Assembly (NCBI GenBank): GCA_039000515.1
Contig: JBCFYV010002255.1
Location: 47,216,812-47,280,811 of the forward strand
DNA from: Timema cristinae
Taxonomy: Eukaryota > Arthropoda > Insecta > Phasmatodea > Timematidae
Direction: 5' to 3'
DNA length: 64,000 nucleotides
A program made the position numbers and the translations under genes. The notes beneath the pieces were generated by a model. It ran no database searches, was not told the DNA's origin, and saw only the letters and a list, made by a program, of their open reading frames with translations. Shown here piece by piece: positions 26,701 through 38,700 of the stretch (positions are counted from its first letter, which is position 1; each line of letters begins with the position of its first letter).

Positions 26701-29700
26701 AACAGCATATCAGTCGCAACAAACATGTCCATGGTATCCAGAATATCGATAGAAAGAAAACCTATCAATTATTACTTGTAAAAATGCATTCTTGACTCAA
26801 GAAAAATCCTCAACATTTTATAAAGATGTGTGTGACGTTCTGATGTCTGCGAACATTCCTCTGAGGAAACTGAGCAATGTTAAACTAAAGGATTTCCTGG
26901 GACTGCATAGGGTAATTATATTCCAGACTAATCCACGCGAGGAAAAACTGGAAATGAACAATGTATGTATAATGTAAATCCTAACTCTTGTAATAAGTAC
27001 ATCATATTATGGAATTTCAATCAAATTTTTAGGTCATTTTTTGGAAATTTTAAGGTCATCAAAATCTGCACCCTGATAATCACACAAATTCAGATGTTTA
27101 AATATATTTGGGACATCAACACCGGGTGAACAGGCCATTTAACCAGGGTGTGTGTGCGCCCATCTATATTAAATATATTTATATAATAATTTCATCATCT
27201 AATAAAAGTAAGATTTCTAAGTTTGGCAGAAAAACAACAAAAAACACATGATCTTCCAAAGTCAAACAGCGTTCCCTGTCATCTTATAGTTGCAGTAAGC
27301 TGATCAAATAGTTGTAAATGATTTAGGAGATGTCCTGAAGATCTCAAAGAAAAAATATATAGGGAATATCGTCCTGTAAGATCAGGAGGTACAATTATAT
27401 TTTCCGAAGATGGAACAAGCTCATCAAGACATCTCACACTGCAGTAGGCATAGTTCCAAAGGACAAGGTTCTACCTGACTTTATAAGAGGCTGATCAATT
27501 TCCTGTGAATCACTTCACTGCTCAATATTTACTTGGTCTCGCCCTTCGGAGCTTCCACTCACCTTGCTCACTTTCACCCCCTTTTTCCTCTCTTAGGATC
27601 CTCCTCGCCCAGACCACCTTGCCAGATATTTTATGAGAATTTTGCCAAGGTCACCAATATTGGCGGTAAAGTTCCCCCAAAAATATTAAATTTCACAAAT
27701 TGGCCCTGCATAAATACCCACTGAAACATGAAACAACTCTTAAAATTAACACAAAATATTTTATTCATAAAAAATTACAAAAATTTGTCCTCATCAGAAA
27801 AATGTGAAAATATATTCAATTTTGGATGGAAAAAATTTCAAAGATGTAAGCCACCTGGGAACCACCTTAAATAGTTAATATCCGTGGGGAACTATAGATT
27901 AGAGAGAGCGGGCTGGCAAAGTGGCTATTGCACTCAGCTCACGAATACACATTAAAAGAGGTTCTGAATGAAACAAAACTAGCCAACACAGTCAAATGAC
28001 AGCAGAGTAATAATAATATAAATAGCTAAGGGATTATTTAAAATCCTCACACTTTTTTGTAAAAACTGAAGGATGGATGTTTAAATCAACAGACGGGTGA
28101 ATGCATCTCAAAAGTAGATGGATGTATGTGGACTATTGGAAAGAATGAAGTGATATCAAAAGAGGAAAGAGGCGAACATTGTTGGATGGATGCGAAGCCT
28201 GAGTTGTTTTTTCGGGAGAAACACAAGAGCTAAGTGAATGTGGCTAGAAAGAGACATCTAAGAATATATGTTGAAAACAAACTAGTTGGAACAGTCAGTG
28301 ATAAATGGGTGCTGAAAGAGTGTGGTTTTAAAGGGAATCCTATAGGTCGATGTGAAAGAAGTGTCTTACGTTTGATTGGGCACGTTGAGAGGATGAGTGT
28401 GGAGCTAGTGACTGAGTAAATATATGAAGGTAGAGTGTGTAGGCCATACAAGATGTGGTTAAGTGTTGTAGACAAATGTGTAAAAATGAGAGACATTGAA
28501 AGTTTCAAGGATAAAAGAGCATTTATGCACATATGTATGTATAATATGATTTTGGTAAGAATAACACTAGAAGTTAGTTACTAAAGTTACTAAAACAATG
28601 TTAATATATTTATTCATAAAGTCATGTCATCTACAGATGTTACTTTTGATAGATATTATTAATACCTATCAATTATAATATAATATAATATAATATAAGA
28701 AAATATTATCAATGTTGGCCATAGTAGTTTCTCTACTGTTCTTCCAACCAAAATCAGGGTATCTGTATATATGTATGTATGTATGTAAATGTAGAATCTG
28801 GAAACATTTAATCATTATTTTTAGTTTAAAATATACAATGTTTATCTAAGACCTTGTTTTAAAAAAAGTGGTGCAAATTCATTAAACTTACCAATTTTTT
28901 TTCCATTTTCGTTTTAATATCCCGCGCCAAGGTGAAAAAAGCATCTTCTACATTAATGGATGCTTTTGCACTTGTCTCCATAAACTTAATTCCATATTCT
29001 ATGGCTAATTGTTCCCCTCGTTCTTTTGTCACCTACAACAAGGAACCATGCCAACAATGTAAGGAGATAAATAAGTTGTATCCAATTAATCCAGCTCAAG
29101 CACATTCATCTAATTTTGCCTTTTTTTCTGGCAAATATCAAGTTACAAAAAAGTTTTATATTTAGGTGCTTTGAAGATACATTTTGTTACTTTGATAAGT
29201 TAAGAAAGTGAATTCACTTGTAAAACTAACCAAATATAATTGTGAGCCTAATTGAGGTGAACCTGTCTTTTTGGTAACTTTTCATTTGTCTTAAAATACG
29301 TAATTTATCAGAAACAAAGCATTGTTTAATTGGACCAGGTATGAGTAGTTAACTATGTGTGTCATTCTCACGAAACAGGCAAACATCAGTCTTTGTTTAT
29401 TAATTTTACTTGGTCTGGAATTAAAAACACAAATACTTTGTTGATATGAAAATATATTATAATTATAAATAATCAATGTTTTAATTGTTGAAATGTGTCC
29501 TGAGTGATTGTCTTTGCTAGTCCCAGCACACAGTTCTAGTGCGCTCTGATCTTGTCAATAGTGTGATAGTTCTAGGACTTGGCTCTCTCTCGGTATATTG
29601 TTGCACTTGCAATTATTTATTTTACATGTGATTGTAACATTTACACTATATCATAACTAAAAGGTGTGTGAATGAGTACTAACCAAACAATATAATTGGA

Positions 29701-32700
29701 AATAACAATGTTATTGAAATTCAACCCCACAGTGGATGAACCAAGAAAGAGGTAAATGTGATGATCGCACCCAATTCACATTAACCAATAAAATTCATCA
29801 GAAGTCCATGACTTCCTCTTAACCGTCACAGTCAAAATGGTTTGCGTACTCTTAATATGATGTTTTGAGTCTGTGAGATTAAAGATGGCCAAATGTGATC
29901 ACATTTGGCCGTGTAAATAACAAAGGGAACAATCAATGACACAAACTTCAACTCTCGCTCGCACTGCTAACGTATGGAAGGGGAAGATTAATTTCAGCTG
30001 GAAACTTAACATATCACATAAGTATTATTAAAAAAAGGATAAAATCTAACTCGTACAACATCACAGTTCAAGTATGGTCAGGGTACCTAATTTTCAACTC
30101 TCATTATGGCTAGCTTGTTGCCTGCCATCTCAGTAAGCATGGAGCAGCAGACTGTGCAACATCGTTCTTTCACCATAGACATAGACTCTGTTATCACTGT
30201 ATAGGGGTTATTTCACATTCACTTCAATATCCCTCCTCATGGCTTGGTTCCCAGACGTAACACAATACACCCGTGGGTACAAAACTTTCGGCAAAGTGCT
30301 TCTGCGGTGAATAAGAAACCGTCAGGTGCTATTCCAACCGTACAAACAATGGAGAGCATTGAAAATGTGAGAACAGTTGTCCCCCAAGAGTCCCCATCCC
30401 AGAGAGGCTGATGCTTGCAGTGGTTACCTACAAGTGCTCGGGTGGCCCTGCGGACTGGTACATCCCCATTTGACTACTTCCATTATAAGTAGTACAAAGG
30501 GCTGGGCTGAGCTTTGCTTATGGCAGCAACCCTGTGGGGCATTGAGTTTAATCGGCGATGAGTGATGGCATTGGCAGAGTGGTGGGGACCAGGCCTGTGG
30601 GTTCAGGCTCCTGGGCCTTCTCATTCGTGCGGTGAGCTGTTTTAGAGCTCCAGTGCTAGCCTGGACACTTAGTAGCGCATGAGCTAGAACATGGGCGGCT
30701 CCAATTGTATGCATGAGTAGTGGGGAATTACTTTCCCACGCGCAATGGGCGTAACCTTATTCCCATACACACGAGTAAGAGTGGAGATCGCAAGGTCGCT
30801 TATGTGAGCGAAAGTAAACAGCTCCAGGTACCACCCTGAATAGGTGATAGTCACAAGTCCTTGGTGCCGGTCATACCAGTGTATACTGGAGAAGGAGGGA
30901 GGGGGTAGGAGTCAATTCCCGCCTCCTCGGGGGGGGGGGGGGGGCAGGTACTGACCTAGAAACTGCCCTGGGTCACGATGTCCAGGAGTGCTGTGTGTCA
31001 GTGTTTGAGCACATATCGGTCGATAGTATCCCCCAGGAGTCCACAGCGATTAGCCAGAAAGCAAGCCGTTGCCTTAAACATGTTTGTGTGAAGCCTGTGA
31101 GAACGTTGGATATGAATCTAAGCTTTCATCCATGCAAAATAATGGCTGTTCAAGAGCTAAATATTCGGGATTTAGCTACTAATCAGAATTTTGCTGAAAA
31201 TTGTTTCCGGATTATGAATAAGAAAGATGTAGAGAATGTTCTGCTTATGACCAAAGAAGCAAATTTTGAATTTTCTATTTGTGTAAACAAACAGAATTTT
31301 CGCTAATGGGCAGCAGATAATCCAAAACAACTCCAGTGTCCTCTTCGCAGCAAGAGAGTGACTGATTGGTGTGGAGTAGCATCATTATTTAGGAGTTAGA
31401 GGCCCTTAATTTTTTTAAGATAATGGAGGGTCTAAGGTTACGCTAACATCAGATCGCTACATTGAAATGCTACGCAACTTCCTGAAACAAGTATTGCGTC
31501 ATTGGGGAATTAATCTTAACATTGTATGATTCCAGAATGTTAGGGCAACTGCTCATAAGGCGGGGGCAACAATGACTGTGTTGTGCAGATTGCTTCCAGG
31601 GTATGTGGTTTCAAGGAATGGTGATGTTCCGTGGGCCGCATGTTCATCGAATTAACCGCCTGTGAATACTGGCTATGGAGCTACCTTAAGAGTAAAGTGT
31701 TTGTCACTAGACCTAGAACCATTAAAGAACTAAAACAAAAATTAAGATAAGAAGTTGCAGCAATTCCAGGAGAAATGATTTAGACAGTGATGATAAATCT
31801 TGGGGGAACAGCGTGAGAGGAACGATGGGAGACATCTCAATGATACAATGAATCTTGGGGGGAACAGTGTGAGAGGAACGATGGAGACATCTCAATGATA
31901 CAATGAATCTTGGGGGAACAGTGTGAGAGGAACGATGGGAGACATCTCAATGATACAATGAATCTTGGGGGAACAGTGTGAGAGGAACGATGGGAGACAT
32001 CTCAATGATACAATGAATCTTGGGGGAACAGTGTGAGAGGAACGATGGGAGACATCTCAATGATACAATGAATCTTGGGGGAACAGTGTGAGAGGAACGA
32101 TGGGAGACATCTCAATGATACAATGAATCTTGGGGGGAACAGTGTGAGAGGAACGATGGGAGACATCTCAATGATACAATGAATCTTGGGAGGAACAGTG
32201 TGAGAGGAACGATGGGAGACATCTCAATGATACAATGAATCTTGGGGGGAACAGTGTGAGAGAACGATGGAGACATCTCAATGATACAATGAATCTTGGG
32301 GGAACAGTGTGAGAGGAACGATGGGAGACATCTCAATGATACAATGAATCTTGGGAGGAACAGTGTGAGAGGAACGATGGGAGACATCTCAATGATACAA
32401 TGAATCTTGGGGGAACAGTGTGAGAGGAACGATGGGAGACATCTCAATGATACAATGAATCTTGGGGGAACAGTGTGAGAGGAACGATGGGAGACATCTC
32501 AATGATACAATGAATCTTGGGATGAACAGTGTGAGAGGAACGATGGGAGACATCTCAATGATACAATGAATCTTGGGAGGAACAGTGTGAGAGGAACGAT
32601 GGGGGACATCTCAATGATACAATGAATCTTGGGGGGAACAGTGTGAGAGGAACGATGGGGGACATCTCAATGATACAATTTTTAAAACATCAAACAACAT

Positions 32701-35700
32701 CAAGTGTTGTTACCAAGCAATAGTAATCATTAAATATAAAACCAATATATTTGTCTGTTATTTTATTTCAAGAATCATCATATTTCTCTGCTCCACACTG
32801 TACAGTGTCCTACTGAAGCATAAATACTCACCAATGGCATCAAACATAAAGTGGCTATTGGATTATGCGATCAGTGATTGGTTAGATGATTATTTATTGT
32901 GCAAATAACAATGCATTTTTTTAAATTTCTCATTCTGTTATTCATTCAACACTCCTGGAGTATAGGAGCATCGAGCTCAAATCAAAAAATTCTACCACCA
33001 ATATTTTTGTTTAGATAAGCACTTTAAGGCTAAAGGTACCATTTCAATTCAAACTTTTCAAACCATTTATATATACACATACAAACTGATTCAAGTTTGA
33101 AATTTAACATATTTATCAAATTTAGAACTAGTTAATTCATTAAAGCTTTGTAATTACAAAAATGTTGCATGATTCATTCAAACCTGTCTTTTTTCAGTGA
33201 GTTCACATTTGTTTCCTAAAAGCATTTTCTCCACATCAGCTGAGGCATTTTCCTCGATATTTCTGATCCAGTTCTTTATGTTCTCAAAACTCTTCTCATT
33301 GGTGATGTCGTACACCAGCATAATTCCCATGGCTCCTCGGTAGTAGGCTGTCGTGATTGTACGAAATCTCTCCTGTCCAGCAGTATCCCTGGAGACACAT
33401 CAAACAAGTGATGGTACGGACACTAGAGCTTCCTCCCACTAATTCTCATATATTGTTCCCACTCACCAAATTTGAAGTTTTATCTTCTTCCCATCCAATT
33501 CTATTGTCCTAATTTTAAAGTCTATTCCTGAAAATAAAAACAATAGAATATTACAAATCAATATTTACAAACTGTCGCTATTATTATCATTCCAAGTAGC
33601 GCCATGAAGTGACCATAAATGTCTCAACAAGAGCTGCCAGTAAATTAAATCACCCAGGGGAAGAATTGGTCGTATGACTTATTTTTTACACATATTCCTT
33701 TTCCCATTGATTAGAAACCACATATTAAAAAATATATATATTATTATCAGTTTTTCAGTAATAGATGTTTGTTGAACTGTCCAACTAAAGAGATAACAAT
33801 GACTTGATCTGGTGAGATTTGAAGGGTATTCTATGATCAAGTCAAAGTTGGGCATTCTACTGACCTCTAGTAAGGTTCAAACTCATCCATTTACCTATAT
33901 AATGAGTAGTATTAACTCCTGTGGCGTGTTGTCCCCTTCAACATGACACTTATTGACAGCGTTCAAACTACACCAGACAGAGATCTACAATAGTTGTATT
34001 GGTTAAACTTTGTATTGGACTTGACGAACAAACAATGACGAGCCCATAAAGTGACGGATGGTTGCATTGTGTTAGCTCTAGTTGAAAACCTCTTGGAGAT
34101 CAATATTTGTCAAAAAGATGTTTATTTGTTTACACTAGGTGAGTTTTCGTGATTGGCTTGGTTACATCTTGGTATTGAGTGTTTTAGACCAAGTGGTTAG
34201 AACCAAGGTGAATACGAAAATGATTTTGAGATATTTTTCTTAAATAAAAATGGTGGTTAGGGTGATGTATATCTAACAGCTGGTAGGTGAATTTATGTAA
34301 TCCTACAACATGTACTGCAAATCGACGGAAAATGAGCTTTTTGATTTTATTCATTCTTAGTTAGACTAGCCTCACAACATATCAAGCTAACATATCTTCC
34401 CATAAATTAACCTTAGAAAACATTAGATACATATGTAATATTGAATGGTCTTAGATTATATTCTACTTTTTTTATCCATAACTAAATGGTTTTTAAGTAC
34501 CTGCTTACTGTCATGTATTTCTAGCTAGTAGTTGCTGTCCATTTTAAATTCACAAAAACTTTAAGTTCATTGACTACGAAGTTATACTCGTTTGAATATA
34601 ACATAAGAAGTGATGCTGTTTTGAAATTGGCACACAAATTCTCGGCTTTATTGGTCGTAACCATACTCTTTAGTCTGGTCAAGGAAAGCGTTATCAAACC
34701 GAGCTCTGGTATCGTCTCGTCATAAACATCTCGTTAACAAAAACTCGCCTAATAACATCAAGATTATAAAAGAGACCAGAGTGGTTCTGAGACAACTCAA
34801 GTGTACACTTATCTTAGAAATAAAGGCAGGGTTGTTGTTAGACAAGATAGATATGCAAGAATTGGGTTTGGTACTTGAAAAATACTGCAGGGGTAGTATG
34901 ATACATACCTTGCGCCTTTTCATGCTAGCACTTTAAAGTCAAAGAGCATAATAAGTTACATTATTGAGGTGAATGTACTATTACCCAGTTTGTTGTTTTT
35001 TTTCAAATTCTTTCAGATGGCCAGTTAAACTTTCCAGATTTTCTTTGAGAAACTTGACCTTAGAGTTGTATTTACATACAAAAGTTATGCAATCAAGGTA
35101 TGATATTGTTTTACATCCCCCATTAAAATGTAAAATTGTGGTAATATAAGAAACACATCTATATTAGCTCCCCTGCCTGTGAGAGAGAATAAAAAATCCA
35201 CAATAAAGTTCTTCTAACTGCCCATAAGCTTAGATAAAAAAAAAATCCAACCAAAGTTTGAAGATATTTAATTTTTGCAAAAAAGTGCAATTTTGGGTCA
35301 ATAAAGTTTTCGGTAGTCATATTTCTGGCATAAAAAAGTTATAAAAAGATCAGTAAAGCCAACAAATTTTTGGGACTGGTGCCTTTAACACAAACACTCA
35401 CAAGGGAACAGTGAATCGACTTTACGCTACTTTATTTGAAATCAGAATTTAGACAACTCACCAAAATCTACAGCTGGTTTGACCCCTGATCCCTTGCGTT
35501 CGGAGGTCACATTCCAGACCTTAACAAATATGGCCGAGTCAATTAGGCCAAGTTGGTTTGAATTGTTCATTATAATAAGGTTTTTTATTAATAATCTTGA
35601 TGTAATCATTACATTCCCTGCACTTTCCAGACTCTAGTGGCAGTATAATTTTTTTAAATTATTTTTTTTCCCCAAATTTTTTTACAGCTTGTGGGTATAG

Positions 35701-38700
35701 AGTGTTGTGAAATTTTTTCAACTTTTTACAATAAAAAAGTATCTTATTAGCGTGTTTCTTAGCCCTATCTTCCCCTAAGACTGTGAATATATGAAGGGCC
35801 TACTGTAAATAACTATTCCCATTTTTATTGACAAACAATTTTCTTAGACATGGAACATCAGGTAGGTTGGATTGGATTGTAATGCATAACTATATACAAA
35901 TTATTCTTATATTAAACAAACTATAATTATTAAATAGAATTAACCTATATGTTAAGGGCCTGTCTTATGAATACTGGATAAATATTGCTATCAGAAGTTA
36001 AAGTTACTGACCAGATAAAAGTTATCAGTCACGTAATATTTTGTGATCCTCTTTCGGTGGCTGTGGCAGCGCTACTCTCGCAGTGACTAGGCTTCTCATG
36101 ACACGGAAATCAAGGTTCGAATCTCAGTTGGGTACAATGCAAGTGGTTTTCCCCTCTCCTTCCACACAAATACTGACACACTTCCTACTATAAGCATAAC
36201 CTTCCTAGGGTGACCTGGCGGTCTAGGGGTAAGGTGTTTGACTTCTGTGCTGAGGTCTGGGGTTCAAACCTCGGTCCCGGCACAGATTTATCTGATTTCC
36301 AAACCCTTCCTACACCTCTGACAAACATATTGTGAATGTGTGGAATGACAGGCCGCCACCGTGGTTCGGATTCCACGTTAAACTGTAGGTCCTTCATTTC
36401 ATCTCACAATCATCCTACCATTACACATTAGCGTAAGTGCGTATAACCTGAACGGGTAGTAAGACGCGGTGCTAATAATAATAATAACCTTCCTCATCCC
36501 TAACAACACTAGCATAATTAGTGCATAAGCGTGTAGCTTGAATGGGTAGTAAGATTCAATGCTAAAAAAACTATTACCTATGTGTATCATGAGCTGAATG
36601 TATCTTAAGGGTAAATATATTTTCATGCAGGCCATGCAATGTTGATACTGTTTTTAGTGTTGCTACCCCTACAACGCATTTGTCAATTATGATGAACTAA
36701 ATGAGTGCAAGGATCAAATGTGAGTGCTTGCTTATTAAGATGGAACAATATAATTAATCTATTAATTTATGGTACAATAATTATAATAGTATACCCATCC
36801 CATAGGGTGAATAGTCTCACCAATTACTCAATTAAAATCTAGTTTTGAACAAATGTAATGAATGCCAAGTTGGTCAGTGTGTCTTGACAAATAGTTTGTT
36901 ATAGATAACTTTGAATTGATTTTATGTTGTAAAGGGTTATTTTGACCAAAATGACAGTTACTGAAATATAAGAGGTTTTACCCACACATTTAAAATATGT
37001 TCTTACCAACGTAGGCTTAAAGAAATAGATATTGAGCTAGTAAATACATTCTCTATTTTCTGTATATTCAGTAGTACCTACTACAAATCTCTATGTAGCC
37101 ATAAGCTGCACCTTTTAAGGTCATTCAAGCTTTTAAGGATATTCTGAAGATGGATGTATGCAAGTTGAAACTAGTAAGGTTGTACATGGGTTATGGAACA
37201 AGTTGATCTAAAAATACAAATAGATTATTTGATTTTTTATCTTTTACTGTTATATTAAACACAGCAATTTCCAGAAGTACTCAATCCAATGATCTTATGC
37301 ACCTCTAATTGTATCCGAATCAAATATCTTATATTAAAAATAGGTTCAAATCAAATAATTAATTTTAGGCTTACTAGGATAGTGTTTGAAATATTCTACT
37401 AGGACTGTGCTAGTGCCAGATCATCATTTCTAACTTATAACGTTCACGTTGAAGTTAAACTTACTAGAAATAGTCCTCGAGAGGTCTTTCAAGTTAAGTG
37501 AACGTTACACAAAGGGTGTGGTGTGATCTAGTCAGCCATACATTACAGGAGTCACGTCTACAGGGTTATTTAGTAATTCATTTGTTGGTTGTTGACCAAG
37601 GTCTACTCAGTGATCTCTATATTATACTGGATGAACATAAACATACACATCGCCAAGGACAGCGTGACGGTCAAGTTTATGTCTGCTACACTATGGGGGG
37701 ACAGATTTAATGGCTTCTTTCCATGTTCTTATGCTAAAAAATATCTCTGATGAATAAAAGTGTTATTATTTGAAAATAGTGAAGTATTATAACCATACTT
37801 TCTTGAAGAAACATTTGCATCAAAGGATATACAATTCAGGCTTGCTGGTAATACTGTACAAATATGAATAAAATCTTTTAACATATATAAATATGTAGTT
37901 ATCAACCATGTTGTTTACATTTGTTCGAATGACAAAGTTTGTGTGGTTACCATACGTTCAAACTATCACTTAGGCTTGTAGAAAGTATTATTATATTACC
38001 ATTTTATTTAAAGTTGGCCCATATCTTGTATATTGCTTTAAGAAACCATATGTTGAAAGTTCGACAACTATAATGGAACAAGTTAGCTAAAAATTATATT
38101 ACATTTGTTTGAATGACATACCAGGCTGGCTACAAAACATATTTTATAATACTTCCTGACTATCCAGGTTTTCCAGGCAACATTTTTCAATTTCCCTGAT
38201 TACTTTTTTCTAGTTTTAATGGTGGATGATGACTTTTATTTTATTTATTATTAATAGCATATTAAAAAAAGTTTGTTTCTACTAAACATAAACGGTTTTA
38301 TCAGTTATTTGGAAAATTAAAATGTTATTTTATTTAAGTATTAACTTTTGTTTTAGTGTTTAGTTGTGAAATTACTGGTATATTTAAGACATATTTTTTA
38401 ATTCCCTGACTTTTACTTACTTTTAGTTAAATTCCCTGTTTTCCTTGTCATCCAAAAATTCCCTGACTTTTCCAGGTTTTCCCTAGCTGTAGTCACATGT
38501 ATCTAAGTTCAAATGATAATTTAGGTTATAAGCTTGTAGGAAATAGGTTATCTACTAAACCCGATTTCAGTAAGAATCCAATAATTAAGGCTTTATTTTG
38601 TACCAGAATACTATCATATATATCATATTTTGGTAGGATAAACATCTATTTAGAATGGAAATAGAAATTTCCTTCTGAAGGTCTTTTATCCTACCTAAAC

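Larger units (their letters stand above)
30139..32690 (+). pseudogene. mariner-like transposase with DUF4817-type N-terminus, disrupted and internally expanded
   Basis: Starts [15 protein letters not shown], then in another frame [20 protein letters not shown] and [16 protein letters not shown], the DUF4817/helix-turn-helix DNA-binding part. A GC-rich insert follows (30394-31029). The gene resumes at 31043 with [27 protein letters not shown] and NKQNFR. After a stop and shift come [15 protein letters not shown] and [10 protein letters not shown]. Catalytic positions are lost: the usual LMTDEAHF reads LMTKEANF and FQQDGATAH reads FQNVRATAH. The C-terminal codons (NDGRHLNDT) are amplified as a minisatellite (31791-32679), after which the normal ending IFKT appears once. 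In other copies of this family the product cuts and pastes the element. Confidence 0.8.

Noticed and set aside
32112..32447. Minus-strand 111-codon frame with repeated [13 protein letters not shown]
   Set aside because: Antisense of the 55-bp minisatellite; the frame rotates with each copy.
36207..36285. Possible tRNA gene
   Set aside because: Same reasoning: it is the head of a SINE with target-site duplications.
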